From Brevundimonas halotolerans (lineage in GTDB: Bacteria > Pseudomonadota > Alphaproteobacteria > Caulobacterales > Caulobacteraceae), in contig NZ_QTTA01000016.1 in the NCBI RefSeq assembly GCF_003730275.1, positions 165,001-229,000 on the forward strand: a DNA stretch of 64,000 bases. The letters run 5' to 3'. How positions within the stretch are numbered: the first letter of the stretch is position 1; each line of letters begins with the position of its first letter. The notes below the pieces were generated by a model. It worked only from the letters and a program-made list of their open reading frames with translations, was not told the DNA's origin and did not search any database. Both the position numbers and the translations under genes were made by a program. Positions 1 through 8,796 of this stretch are shown here, one piece after another.

Positions 1-105
1 GTCGTCCAGGGCAACTGGAACACCGTCATCGTCAACTCGACCCAGACCAATACGGGCAACATCAACGCCGGTACGGCGCTGAACGGAACGATTGACCTGC
101 CATGA
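1..105 (+). CDS. hfaA: HfaA C-terminal fragment, holdfast attachment protein
   Basis: Only the last 34 codons are present; the gene begins before the window. The tail (GNWNTVIVNSTQTN and on to GTIDLP) is rich in Asn, Thr and Gly, as expected of the small curli-like HfaA anchor protein that helps hold the Caulobacter holdfast to the cell surface. The TGA stop overlaps the ATG of the next gene by four bases (ATGA), so the two are probably translationally coupled. The call rests mainly on position directly before hfaB and hfaD and on composition. Confidence 0.75.
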   Translation, partial: VVQGNWNTVIVNSTQTNTGNINAGTALNGTIDLP

Positions 106-1118
106 GCCCCTCCCCGATCTCTCGCTGGCTGAAACCGGGCGCTGCAGCCTGCGCCGCCGCCGCCATGCTGTCCGGCTGTATTGCCCCTGTCGCCAGCAAT
201 GCCGGTCTCTATGCCACGCCGATCGGCAATGCGCCCGTGACGGCCAACCCGACCCCCTATTCCACCGCCCTGTTCTGTCTGGCGGATTATGCTCGCACCT
301 ATGGCCTGCCCTCGCCGCGCATCGCCGTGGGTCAGATCGCCGACTATACAGGCACCATCTCGCCGGATGGCGGCCGCCAGATCACCGGCGGCGCCTCGCT
401 GATGGCCACCTCGGCCTTGGCCAAGTCGGGCGCGATCATGGTCGAGCGGTTCGACACCTCGGTGTCCGAGCTGGAACTACGCTACGCCAACAACAAGCTG
501 ATCGGCGACGAAGGCACGGGCGACCTCGCTGACCCCGGCTACCGCCGCATCATCGCCGGCCAGGTCCCGGGCTCGGACTTCTATATCGTCGGTGGCATCA
601 CCGAGGTGAACTACAACATCCGCTCAGCGGGCTGGGACTTTGGCGGCGGACAGGCCGATACCGAAACTCCGTTTTCCGGCGTCTTCCAGGGCCGCATGTA
701 TGTGATGAACGTCGCCCTGGACCTGCGTCTGGTGCAGACGACCTCGCTCGAGATCGTCGATGTGGTCTCGTATCAGAAGCAGATCATCGGTCGGGAAATC
801 TCGGCCGGGGTGTTCGACTTCCTGAACGGCAACATCTTTGACATCTCCGCCGGCGAAGGCGGGTTCGAGCCGGTCCAGCTGGCCGTTCGCTCGCTGGTCG
901 AGCGCGCCGTCATCGAATTCATGGCAAATCTGTACGGCGCTCCCGGCCCGGAAATCTGCCTCGATACGCAGAACGAGTTGCTGCGCGACACCTATGGCCC
1001 GACCGGCAACTATTACCCCGCCTATCCCAATACGGAGACGAACAATGGCCAGACTCGTGCCGATCCGTCTCGCTGGCATGATCGCCGCGACGGTGATGTG
1101 CGCCGCAGTCGCTACTGA
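102..1118 (+). CDS. hfaB: HfaB, CsgG-family outer-membrane lipoprotein for holdfast anchoring
   Basis: 338 aa. The N-terminus is a lipoprotein signal with lipobox LSGC (Cys about residue 26). The body resembles CsgG, the curli secretion channel, with the motif FDTSVSELELRYANN and a conserved IVGGITEVNYN segment. In Caulobacter, HfaB is needed for HfaA and HfaD to reach the surface as the holdfast anchor. The start shares four bases with the hfaA stop. The 3' end overlaps the start of hfaD by 74 nt in another frame, so the last 25 residues, which are Arg/Asp-rich, are read from the DNA that also encodes the HfaD signal peptide. Confidence 0.9.
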   Translation: MSPSPISRWLKPGAAACAAAAMLSGCIAPVASNAGLYATPIGNAPVTANPTPYSTALFCLADYARTYGLPSPRIAVGQIADYTGTISPDGGRQITGGASLMATSALAKSGAIMVERFDTSVSELELRYANNKLIGDEGTGDLADPGYRRIIAGQVPGSDFYIVGGITEVNYNIRSAGWDFGGGQADTETPFSGVFQGRMYVMNVALDLRLVQTTSLEIVDVVSYQKQIIGREISAGVFDFLNGNIFDISAGEGGFEPVQLAVRSLVERAVIEFMANLYGAPGPEICLDTQNELLRDTYGPTGNYYPAYPNTETNNGQTRADPSRWHDRRDGDVRRSRY

Positions 1119-2295
1119 GGCTGCCGCGCAGGATCAGGACCCGTCGATTGTCCTGAACGAACAGATGCAGTTCGGCGACGTATTCGCCGAGCAGACGCTG
1201 GACGTGGTCGATTCGTCGGAGCAGGTGACCGTCAGCAATTCCGCGACCGGCAACAGCCTGGCGGGCGGCGTTGAGGGCGGCGACATGACTGTCACCTCGA
1301 CCCAGTCGATGCAGGGCAACGTGCGCGCCGACACCACCTTTGTACTGGGCGGCGACACCGAGGGCGTGGTCAGCGGTGTCACCCAGGCCAATGGCAACTA
1401 TCTGGGCCTCAGCGCTTCTGACGCCAATCTGACGGTCGATTCGGCCCAGACGGTCAGCGACGTCGAGATCGTCGCCACTTCGACGATGGCCGAAGGCAAT
1501 GAGCGCCTGCTGGGCGGGGCCTATATCGACGCCTCGGCCATTGGCAACACCGTGGCCCTCGGCGGCGAACGCAGCTATTTCGAGGGCACCGCCGTGCAGT
1601 GGTCGGACGCCAACATCCGCGCCTCCAACTATGCCGCGACCCAGTATATCCCGGCGGAGGCCGAGTTCACGGCCCAGGCTGTCGCCAATGTGGTGTCCGT
1701 CACCGGCACCTCTGTCACCGGTCAGAACATGACCATCGACCAGCGCTCGACCGGCGGCATCATCGATTCCGGCGTCAGCGCCAATGCGGGCAATTCCTGG
1801 GATCTGGCCGGCCGCGCCAATGCCGGGGCCAATCGCGTGGTCCTGTCCAATCAGGGCGGATCGGTGGTCGCCACCACCCGTCAGGACAATTCCAGCCAGA
1901 TCCAGTCCCAGTCCATCGTCACCTCCTACGATTACGGCGCGGTCAATTCCTATGCGCGCGGCGTGGCCAATGAGGTCTCGGTCGGCAACAACGACATCTA
2001 TGTCGAGATCGACAACACCCAGATCAACACGGGCGGCGTGGCGGTCAACGCCCAGGTCTCGGGCACCCAGGGCTATGACGCCTATGTCGGGGCCGATGCG
2101 GCGGGCAATGTCGTGACCGGCTTCGCCTGTGCCGACTGCGCGGGCTACATCGACGCCACGAACAATCAGGCCAACAGCGGCAATGTCAGCGCCACGGCCC
2201 AGACCACGATCAACGGCACGAACCGCGCCGTGATCACCGGCACCAATGCCGTCGGCAATGCCGCGACCTTCTATGTGTCGCGCAGCGGAAATTAA
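1045..2295 (+). CDS. hfaD: HfaD, holdfast attachment protein
   Basis: 416 aa. The ATG at 1045 was chosen because GGAG lies about 7 nt upstream and it gives a clean signal peptide (MARLVPIRLAGMIAATV, ending AAAQ). The mature part is a long, Asn/Thr/Ser/Gly-rich, Cys-poor sequence with repeating hydrophobic/polar alternation and recurring A-x-G-N-x-V turns, consistent with a secreted beta-rich adhesin. HfaD is the large surface component of the hfaABD anchor in Caulobacter. It is the last gene of the operon here. Only one CADC pair of cysteines is seen late in the protein. Confidence 0.88.
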   Translation: MARLVPIRLAGMIAATVMCAAVATEAAAQDQDPSIVLNEQMQFGDVFAEQTLDVVDSSEQVTVSNSATGNSLAGGVEGGDMTVTSTQSMQGNVRADTTFVLGGDTEGVVSGVTQANGNYLGLSASDANLTVDSAQTVSDVEIVATSTMAEGNERLLGGAYIDASAIGNTVALGGERSYFEGTAVQWSDANIRASNYAATQYIPAEAEFTAQAVANVVSVTGTSVTGQNMTIDQRSTGGIIDSGVSANAGNSWDLAGRANAGANRVVLSNQGGSVVATTRQDNSSQIQSQSIVTSYDYGAVNSYARGVANEVSVGNNDIYVEIDNTQINTGGVAVNAQVSGTQGYDAYVGADAAGNVVTGFACADCAGYIDATNNQANSGNVSATAQTTINGTNRAVITGTNAVGNAATFYVSRSGN

Positions 2296-2360
2296 CTCGC
2301 GTTAATAAACGCGCTGCGGTCGTTCAAACCGCCGCTTCCCTCCGCTAGGGTGGTCCGGAC

Positions 2361-2380
2361 GGCCCGATCTTCGGGCCTTT
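2361..2380 (+). terminator. Short hairpin after hfaD
   Basis: A perfect 7-bp stem GGCCCGA / TCGGGCC with a 3-nt loop (2361-2377), followed by TTT. It lies between hfaD and the M16 protease gene and could end hfaABD transcription. The T-run is short, so it is a weak call. Confidence 0.45.
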
Positions 2381-2438
2381 CGATCCCGCACGTCCGGTGT
2401 CCGTCAGGACGCCGCGCGCGCCCAACGGAGTTGTCCCG

Positions 2439-5339
2439 ATGCGTTCTCCCCGCCGCCTTCTGCTTGTTGCCGCCTCCAGCCTGGCGGTGATCGCCGGCGC
2501 CGGCCTGCCGTCCCTGGTCCAGGCCCAGGACGCCGCCGCCGTCTCGGCCAACGCCATGCGCCCCTCCGATCCGTGGGCCCATGAGATCAGCGACATCCCG
2601 GCCGATAGCGCCGTCCGCTTCGGCCAGCTGCCCAACGGCCTGCGCTATGCCATCGTGCGCAACACCACCCCGCCGGGACAGGCCTCTCTGCGCGTCCGCA
2701 TCGACGCCGGCTCGCTGATGGAGAATGACGACCAGCTGGGTCTGGCCCACTTCATCGAGCACATGGCCTTCAACGGCTCGACCAACATCCCCGAGGGCGA
2801 GCTGACCCGGACCCTCGAGCGTCTGGGTCTGGCGTTCGGCGCCGACACCAACGCGTCCACCGGCTTTGACGAGACCGTCTACAAGCTGGACCTGCCCCAG
2901 ACCGACGAGGAAACCGTCGACACCTCGCTGATGATCCTGCGTGACATGCTCGGCAATGCCACCCTGTCGGCCGACGCCATCGACCGGGAGCGTGGCATCG
3001 TCCTGTCGGAAGAGCGCACGCGCGCCGGACCGGGCCTGCGCTCGGTCATCGCCCAGCTCGACTTCTTCCTGAAGGACCAGCTGGTCCCCGACCGTCTGCC
3101 AATCGGCTCGACCTCGGTGCTGGCCAACGCGCCGCGAGAGCGTTTCGTCGAGTTCTACAGCGCCTATTACCGCCCGTCGCGCGCCACCGTCATCGCCGTC
3201 GGTGACTTCGACGTCGACGTCATGGAAGCCAAGATCATCGCCACCTTCGGCGACTGGCAGAATCCTGCGGCCGACGGCGCCGAACCCGACCTCGGCACGG
3301 TCAAGCCGCGCGGCCTGGAGGCGGGCTCCTATATCGAGGCCGGCGTCCAGCCCTCGATCCAGATCACCTGGGTCAATCCGCCCGACACCCGCCCCGACAC
3401 CATGGCCGTCCAGCGTGAGGGTCTGGTCGAGGGCCTTGGCCTGCGCGTGCTGAACCGCCGCCTGCAGCGCCTGGCCCGGGGTGAGAACCCTCCCTTCATC
3501 GGCGCCTCGGGCAGCCGTTCGAACCTGTTCGGCTCGGCCGAGGTGGCCACGGTCTCGGCCGTCTACCAGGACGGCAACTGGGACGGCGCGCTTGCCGCCA
3601 TCGACCAGGAGCAGCGCCGGATCGTCGAGTTCGGCATCACCCAGGAAGAGCTGGACCGCGAGATCACCGAGATCCGCACCGCGCTTGAGGAAAATGTCGC
3701 CGGGGCCGCCACGCGCCGCACGCCCAATCTGGCCAACAGCCTCGCCGCCTCGGTCAACAACGATGAGGTCTTCACCGCCCCCGAGACTGACCTGGCCATG
3801 TTCGAGGCCATTGTCGCCGATCTGACGCTGGACGAGGTCAATGACGTTCTGAACGGGACCTTCACCGGTCAGGGCCCGCTGATCTTCGTCACCGGCCCGG
3901 ATGCCATCGAGGGCGGCGACGCGGCCATCCTCGCCGCTTATGAAGCCTCGCAGCAGACCGAGGTCGCAGCCCTTGAGGCCGAGGCCCGGGTCGACTGGCC
4001 CTATACCGAGTTCGGCACCCCCGGCACGGTCGCCTCGACCGAGGTCGTCGAGGACATCGGCACCACCTTTGTCACCTTCGACAACGGCGTGCGCCTGACC
4101 ATCAAGCCGACCGACTTCACTGACGATCAGGTGCTGGTCTCGATCCGCACCGGGACGGGCTTCCTGTCCCTGCCGACCGACGAGCCGACGGCGGCGCTGG
4201 CGCTGGGCCAGACCTTCGGTGAGGGCGGCCTTGGCCAGCTGACGGCCGAGCAGCTCGAAACCGTCCTGTCGGGCAAGGTGTATGGTGTCTCCTTGTCGGC
4301 GGACGAAGAGTCCTATCGCCTGTCCGGCACGACCCGGACCGAGGATCTGGACCTGCAGATGCAGGTGCTGACCGCCTATCTGACCGATGCCGGCTGGCGT
4401 CCCGAGCCGTTCGAGCGCGCCCGCGGCCAGTTCCGTCTGGTCCTGCCGCAACTGGATGCGACCACCGGCGGCGTGTTCGCGCGCGACGGATCGGGCCTGC
4501 TGCGCTCGGGCGACGCTCGCTGGACCATTCCGACGCTGGAACAGATCGCCGAATGGTCGATCGATGACCTGCGCAATCTGGTCAGCAGCGACCTGTCGCA
4601 GGGTCCTATCGAGGTCATCATCGTCGGCGACGTCGATGTCGATGCGGCCATTCAGTCCGTCGCGGCAACCGTCGGAAGCCTGCCCGCACGCGGCCCCGCC
4701 GCCACGCCGACCGCCGAGGCCCGCACCTCGTCCTTCCCGGATGGTGTGGCCCAGCCGGTCGAGCTGAAGCACGGCGGCCGTCCTGATCAGGCCCTCGGCT
4801 TCGTCGCCTGGCCGACCGGTGACAACTTCAGCGACCCGCGCGAGGCCCGCATGGTCCGCCTGCTGGCCGATGTGCTGCGCCTGCGCCTGATCGACGAACT
4901 GCGCGAGGGCCAGGCGGTGACCTATTCCCCGCAGGTCAGTGCCACCGCGTCGGGCACCTTCGAAGGCTACGGCTATATGTCGGCGGCCATCGAGGCCCCG
5001 CCCGAGAAGCTGGAAGGCTTCTTCGCCGACGTCGACCAGATCGCCGCCGATCTGGTCGCCAGCCCGGTCACCGAGGACGAGTTGGAACGCGCCCGTCGCC
5101 CGCGCGTCGAGGCCCTGCGCCGCAGCCAGAACACCAACGGCTTCTGGATGTCCGAGCTTCAGGACGCCCAGACCGATCCGGAGCGCCTGCCGACCCTGCG
5201 TTCGGCGCTGAGCGACATGGAGTCGGCCACTCCGGCTGACCTCCAGGCCGTGGCGCGGAAATATCTGGTGCCCTCTGAGGCCTACCGCATCCAGGTGACC
5301 CCGCGCGCCCAGGCCGAAGCCGAAGCCTCCACCGAGTAA
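2439..5339 (+). CDS. Secreted M16 family zinc metalloprotease (pitrilysin/insulinase type)
   Basis: 966 aa from the ATG at 2439; an in-frame GTG at 2397 is less likely because ACGGAG sits 8 nt before the ATG and the ATG yields a good signal peptide cleaved near AQA-QD. The inverted zinc motif HFIEH is at residues 104-108, with the distal acidic segment ERGIVLSEE about 80 residues later, so the N-terminal half is an active M16 domain. The C-terminal half repeats the fold without the motif, the usual two-half architecture of the periplasmic single-chain enzymes of about 950 aa (PqqL-like). It probably degrades peptides or misfolded proteins in the periplasm. It is monocistronic, closed by the terminator at 5347. 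Confidence 0.9.
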   Translation: MRSPRRLLLVAASSLAVIAGAGLPSLVQAQDAAAVSANAMRPSDPWAHEISDIPADSAVRFGQLPNGLRYAIVRNTTPPGQASLRVRIDAGSLMENDDQLGLAHFIEHMAFNGSTNIPEGELTRTLERLGLAFGADTNASTGFDETVYKLDLPQTDEETVDTSLMILRDMLGNATLSADAIDRERGIVLSEERTRAGPGLRSVIAQLDFFLKDQLVPDRLPIGSTSVLANAPRERFVEFYSAYYRPSRATVIAVGDFDVDVMEAKIIATFGDWQNPAADGAEPDLGTVKPRGLEAGSYIEAGVQPSIQITWVNPPDTRPDTMAVQREGLVEGLGLRVLNRRLQRLARGENPPFIGASGSRSNLFGSAEVATVSAVYQDGNWDGALAAIDQEQRRIVEFGITQEELDREITEIRTALEENVAGAATRRTPNLANSLAASVNNDEVFTAPETDLAMFEAIVADLTLDEVNDVLNGTFTGQGPLIFVTGPDAIEGGDAAILAAYEASQQTEVAALEAEARVDWPYTEFGTPGTVASTEVVEDIGTTFVTFDNGVRLTIKPTDFTDDQVLVSIRTGTGFLSLPTDEPTAALALGQTFGEGGLGQLTAEQLETVLSGKVYGVSLSADEESYRLSGTTRTEDLDLQMQVLTAYLTDAGWRPEPFERARGQFRLVLPQLDATTGGVFARDGSGLLRSGDARWTIPTLEQIAEWSIDDLRNLVSSDLSQGPIEVIIVGDVDVDAAIQSVAATVGSLPARGPAATPTAEARTSSFPDGVAQPVELKHGGRPDQALGFVAWPTGDNFSDPREARMVRLLADVLRLRLIDELREGQAVTYSPQVSATASGTFEGYGYMSAAIEAPPEKLEGFFADVDQIAADLVASPVTEDELERARRPRVEALRRSQNTNGFWMSELQDAQTDPERLPTLRSALSDMESATPADLQAVARKYLVPSEAYRIQVTPRAQAEAEASTE

Positions 5340-5346
5340 GAAAAAA

Positions 5347-5372
5347 GGCCCCGGAGATCGCTCTCCGGGGCC
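5347..5372. terminator. Bidirectional intrinsic terminator
   Basis: An 11-bp perfect GC-rich stem (GGCCCCGGAGA / TCTCCGGGGCC) with a TCGC loop, between two convergent genes. On the minus strand the stem is followed by six T; on the plus strand by a mixed T-rich stretch. It can serve both the M16 protease gene and the proline-rich gene that ends at 5467. Confidence 0.88.
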
Positions 5373-5466
5373 AGTTTCTCTCAGGAGGACCGACAGAGAA
5401 GCCAGTCGCCTGTAGTCTGCGATCTCGCACGTGAAGGGGGGCTGAACCCGCCCTTCAGGCTGGCGA

Positions 5467-6346
5467 TCAATAGCCGCGAGACCCGACGCCGCCGTCCAGC
5501 ATCAGGAACGAGCCCGATATAGCCAGACCTTCGCGCTCGACGATCTCTTCCCGGTATTCGGTATAGGTTTCCTCGCGGTAGAGGGTCAGGATCTTCACCC
5601 CTGCGCCATAGCGGCGCAGCAGCGAGCGCTCGTTACAGTCGCGCTCCGGGCGCTGCGGACGGCATTCCATCCGGCTTTCGCGTCCGCCGTACCACAGGGC
5701 CTCGCCCTTGCGGCAGACGATGGTCTCGCCGTGGTCGGACCGGGTCTCGCCCTCATATTCGGACATGGTGACCTGCAGCCAGCTGCCGGCGAGGCAGCGG
5801 TACAGTTCGCCCTCGTAGTCCTCGAAGATCTCGCGATCGCCGCGCACCTGTGAGGCCGGATGGGGCACATTGCGGTCGTCGATACAGACCGCCTGGATCA
5901 CCACCCGCTTCCGGAACCGGCGCACCTCCGTATAGGGCACGCGAATCGTCTCGCGGATCAGTCCGCCCTCGACATTCAGGCCCTGGATGGTGGTCGGATA
6001 GCGCGGCGTCGAGCTGAAATAGGCGCCACCTCCGCCACCGACGACCACGGTCGAGCCGCCCCGGGCGTTGATGCGCGCCGAGGCCGAGGCATTGGCGTTC
6101 GCATTGACGTTGATGTTCACATTCACATTGCCGCCTCCGCCGCAGCACGGCGGGGCGGGCGGTTGCTCGCAGCACGGATTGGGCGGCGGCGGGGGGGGCG
6201 GCGGCGGCGGGGGGGGGCTCACAGCACGGAGGCGGGGGCGGCGGGTGACAGCCCGAACCACATTGCGCCTGGGCCGTATCGGCAGCAGCCATAACGGCAA
6301 AAAAGCCCGCCATCGCCACCAGTCCCTGGATAATCCGCACCCGCAT
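5467..6346 (-). pseudogene. Secreted Pro/Cys-rich protein, frameshifted in a poly-G tract
   Basis: The natural start is ATG at 6346, with AAGGAGA just upstream and a signal peptide (MRVRIIQGLVAMAGF, ending AQAQ). This frame runs into CGSGCHPPPPPP CCEPPP and then loses sense. From 5467 to about 6210 a different frame encodes a coherent protein: a long proline run, CCEQPPAPPCC, a glycine run, alternating NVNVNINVNANA, and a cysteine-containing C-terminal domain with YEGELYRC and an EETYTEYREEIVE segment. The two frames join perfectly (12 Pro, then NPCCEQ) if one G is removed from the nine-G tract at 6209-6217; an eight-G tract lies at 6191-6198. This is a sequencing error, a genuine mutation or a switchable gene. 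I do not recognise the family. Confidence 0.72.
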
Positions 6347-6491
6347 GCGCAGGTCTCCTTCAGTGGTCAGTCGCCGCGAGTCCAGCAAGAACCGGGCCGT
6401 TCACCCTCAAGGATGCGGGCCAAACCCTTTCGTTTCCGTTGCGCTTTGCCGTGGCCCCCGCCTTGCGACGCCTCCGTCAGGAGCGTTCGGG

Positions 6492-7019
6492 ATGTTTCAT
6501 ACTGAGACAACACGGCTGATCGAGACCTGGAGCGCGCTTCCGGGCGCCTCGCGTATTCCCGACCGGCGGGACCTCGACGCCCTGTCGCTGGGGCCGCTGG
6601 TGACCCGGCTGTTTCTGCTGGACTATCGCCCGCAAGCCAGCCGCATCCGTCTGGCCGGCGACTGGATCGAGGCGCTGCACGGGCGCCCGCTCAGCGGCCA
6701 TGCCTGGCGCGACCTGTGGGACCACGCGTCGCTGCCGCTGGTCGAATCGGCTCTGGCCCAATGCCTGCAGGAGATTCGGCCAGTGATCCTGACCGGAGAC
6801 TGCCCGCGCCTGCCCGGCGGCATCGAAATGCCTCTGGTCCCCCTGAGAGGGCCCAGCAGTCGCGCCGACCGGATCGTTGGCCTGTACCGCCCGCGCGGCT
6901 TTGGCCAGCCCGTCAGCCGACCGCCCACGCGCCTGTCGGCCCACGCCAGTCTGGCCGTCGGCGAACCGCCCCGCGCCCGGCCCCAGCTGATCGCGCTGCA
7001 GGGCCGGCGCGTCGCCTAA
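6492..7019 (+). CDS. PAS_5-type (single PAS-like domain) protein
   Basis: 175 aa from the ATG at 6492 (AGGAG 7 nt upstream); the in-frame extension to 6345 has no ribosome site. The sequence matches the alphaproteobacterial PAS_5 pattern: [13 protein letters not shown], then L[12 protein letters not shown], [20 protein letters not shown], and a late VGLYRP segment. In Caulobacterales such single-domain proteins occur in several copies and their ligand and partner are mostly unknown. There is no attached output domain. It is divergent from the frameshifted gene and ends 4 nt into the convergent gamma-carbonic-anhydrase-like gene. Confidence 0.75.
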   Translation: MFHTETTRLIETWSALPGASRIPDRRDLDALSLGPLVTRLFLLDYRPQASRIRLAGDWIEALHGRPLSGHAWRDLWDHASLPLVESALAQCLQEIRPVILTGDCPRLPGGIEMPLVPLRGPSSRADRIVGLYRPRGFGQPVSRPPTRLSAHASLAVGEPPRARPQLIALQGRRVA

Positions 7020-7543
7020 CCTTCAGACAAGTCTGACGCGTAGCGTTTCCAGTTGGCGACATAGTGGGCGGCCGAGGCCTTCAGCGCCTCGATCTGGCCC
7101 GGCTCCAGCGTCCGCACCACCTTGCCCGGCTGGCCCATCACCAGCGAATTGTCCGGGATCTCCTTGCCCTCGGTGATCAGGGTGTTGGCCCCGATCAGGC
7201 AGTTCTTGCCGATCTTTGCCCGGCCCAGCACCACCGCCCCGATGCCGATCAGGCTGTTGTCGCCGATTTCACAGCTGTGCAGCATCACCATATGGCCGAC
7301 CGTCACCCCATCGCCGATGGTCAGCGGCTCGCCGGGGTCGGAGTGCAGCACGCTGCCGTCCTGGATGTTGGTGTCGCGCCCGATGGTGATTGGATCATTG
7401 TCGCCCCGCACCACAGCCCCGAACCAGACACTGGCCCCCGGCTTCAGAATCACGTCACCAATGACGGTGGCGTTCGGCGCGATCCAGTATTCCCCCTCGG
7501 GAGGAAGCTGAGGTTTCTTGTCGCCCAAGGTGTGAACACTCAT
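7016..7543 (-). CDS. Gamma-class carbonic anhydrase-like hexapeptide protein (YrdA type)
   Basis: 175 aa. Left-handed beta-helix repeats run through residues 20-150 (for example [25 protein letters not shown], given here only in part). The three metal-ligand histidines of the gamma-carbonic anhydrase family are present at His67, His84 and His89 ([14 protein letters not shown]). The length fits the YrdA/CaiE-like group rather than longer archaeal Cam enzymes, so catalysis cannot be assumed. The start is ATG at 7543. It overlaps the 3' end of the convergent PAS gene by 4 nt. Confidence 0.88.
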   Translation of the reverse strand: MSVHTLGDKKPQLPPEGEYWIAPNATVIGDVILKPGASVWFGAVVRGDNDPITIGRDTNIQDGSVLHSDPGEPLTIGDGVTVGHMVMLHSCEIGDNSLIGIGAVVLGRAKIGKNCLIGANTLITEGKEIPDNSLVMGQPGKVVRTLEPGQIEALKASAAHYVANWKRYASDLSEG

Positions 7544-7873
7544 CCGAACCCGTCCCTATATTCAGCAGATAGTGGCTTTAACACTCCTTAAACCACGTTA
7601 GCATCAGGATGTTGAGGCGATTCGAGATCAGACCAATCTTGGCCTCGCCGTCGGGTTTTCCGCCCGGCGCAGTCGCTTTCGGAGGTGGCGCATGGTGTGC
7701 CGGGCTCGACGGGGTCACCCGTTGAACGACATCCCTCTCAAAGACAGGGCCGCCTCCCGCGGCTTTCGTCCCGACCCCGGTCGTTGCGTCGCCATCGGCG
7801 ATGAATTCCTCCCCCAAGCCCTGTCAGGCGGTGCCGTTTCGGTATCGCCTTTTTTCATGCCCTGGAGTCGTCC
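7544..7873 (+). ncRNA. Gap upstream of phoH: candidate leader RNA or small RNA ending in a terminator
   Basis: 330 bases without a convincing protein gene. The stretch ends in a strong intrinsic terminator (7827-7855) only 18 nt before the phoH ATG, so something transcribed rightwards from within the gap stops there. A TTGAGGCG element near 7611 with GACCAATC about 11 nt downstream weakly resembles a Caulobacter housekeeping promoter. A possible 61-aa reading frame from 7692 spans the terminator hairpin and overlaps phoH, so I do not believe it. I checked for tmRNA, SRP RNA and RNase P RNA hallmarks and saw none. It may be an attenuated phoH leader or an independent small RNA. Confidence 0.35.
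7827..7855 (+). terminator. Intrinsic terminator just before phoH
   Basis: A 10-bp stem GGCGGTGCCG / CGGTATCGCC with two G-U wobbles and a TTT loop, followed immediately by six T (7850-7855). It is the clearest plus-strand intrinsic terminator in the window, and it lies directly upstream of a start codon, which is unusual unless it is an attenuator or ends a small RNA. Confidence 0.85.
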
Positions 7874-8692
7874 ATGACCAAGCGCTCAGCCCTCAAGCGT
7901 CAGACCCGCGAAGCCGCCCGCGAGTTCGGTGTCCTCGATACGCCTGAATTCATTCAGGAGGCCAAGGTCCGGCGTCTTCCGCCGCATGTGGGTCAGGGTC
8001 GGCCGCGACGGGGTGAACAGGGCGGTGGCGGCTGGTCGCCCTATCCGTCCAATGACGACCGGGATCAGGCCTATCTGAAGACGCTCAAGCCCAAATCGGA
8101 GGGCCAGGCCGAGCTGATGGAGGCCATCGACGCGCACAATATGGTTCTGGCGCTCGGGCCGGCCGGCACCGGCAAGACCTATCTGGCCGTCGCCAAGGCG
8201 GTCGAGGCGCTCGAGGCCGGCAAGGTCGGTCGCATCGTCCTCAGCCGCCCGGCGGTCGAGGCCGGCGAATCGATCGGCTTCCTGCCCGGAGACATGGAGG
8301 ACAAGCTGGCCCCCTATCTGCGCCCCCTCTACGACGCCCTGTCTGACCGGCTCAGCATGAAGCGGGTCAAGGCCCTGATGGCCGAGGGTCTGATCGAGAT
8401 CGCCCCCATCGGCTATATGCGCGGCCGCACGCTGAACAACGCCTTCGTGGTCGTCGACGAGGCCCAGAACTGCACCTACGTCCAGCTCAAGATGCTGCTG
8501 ACCCGGCTGGGCTGGCATTCGACCATGGTGGTCACCGGCGATCCGCAACAGTCCGACCTGCTGCCCGGCATCTCGGGCCTGTCCGACGTCGCCGAGCGCC
8601 TGAAGGCCGTGCCCGACATCGCCGTCGTCAAACTGGCCGAGCGCGACATCGTCCGCCACCCGCTGGTTGCCTCCATGATCGGGGTGCTGTGA
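7874..8692 (+). CDS. phoH: PhoH-family P-loop ATPase
   Basis: 272 aa. Walker A is GPAGTGKT at residues 95-102 and Walker B is VVVDEAQN around 193-199, followed by the sensor segment VVTGDPQQSDL typical of PhoH proteins. The N-terminus (MTKRSALKRQTREAAREFG, about 60 residues) is basic and carries no recognised domain, so this is the stand-alone PhoH class rather than the PIN-PhoH fusion. The family is linked to RNA metabolism and phosphate response, with biochemistry poorly settled. CTGGAG precedes the ATG by 6 nt. It sits downstream of the terminator-ended gap described above, which may control it. Confidence 0.88.
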   Translation: MTKRSALKRQTREAAREFGVLDTPEFIQEAKVRRLPPHVGQGRPRRGEQGGGGWSPYPSNDDRDQAYLKTLKPKSEGQAELMEAIDAHNMVLALGPAGTGKTYLAVAKAVEALEAGKVGRIVLSRPAVEAGESIGFLPGDMEDKLAPYLRPLYDALSDRLSMKRVKALMAEGLIEIAPIGYMRGRTLNNAFVVVDEAQNCTYVQLKMLLTRLGWHSTMVVTGDPQQSDLLPGISGLSDVAERLKAVPDIAVVKLAERDIVRHPLVASMIGVL

Positions 8693-8700
8693 TCAGTTGC

Positions 8701-8770
8701 TCCTCCCCCGTTCACGGGGGAGGGGGACCATCGGAGATGGTGGAGGGGGCGGCCGCGCGTGCCGCCCCTC
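8701..8770. repeat. REP-like palindromic element (copy A)
   Basis: Consecutive inverted repeats: a CTCCCCCGTTCACGGGGGAG hairpin followed by a second palindrome around CCATCGGAGATGG and a third GGCGGC/GCCGCC pair. The overall plan (GC-rich hairpin plus a second stem) matches the other elements noted at 11.9, 12.3, 13.4, 13.9, 34.7 and 35.2 kb, though this is the most divergent copy. It lies between phoH and a convergent small membrane-protein gene and could act as a terminator. Confidence 0.6.
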
Positions 8771-8796
8771 TTCCTGTCGGCGACGGTCATCTGTGG

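Noticed and set aside
2292-4772. Long minus-strand reading frame of 826 codons antisense to the M16 protease gene
   Set aside because: It is the complement of a GC-rich gene with strong third-position G/C bias, gives Gly/Arg/Asp-rich low-information protein, and conflicts with an evident protease with signal peptide and HFIEH motif.
7560-7873. Possible tmRNA (ssrA) or other structural RNA in the phoH gap
   Set aside because: A GCTCGACGGGG segment recalls tmRNA, but there is no tag reading frame, no T-loop TTCGA in a proper stem and no CCA end; SRP RNA and RNase P cores are also missing.
7692-7877. 61-codon frame before phoH
   Set aside because: It runs through the intrinsic terminator hairpin and overlaps the phoH start; composition is not protein-like.
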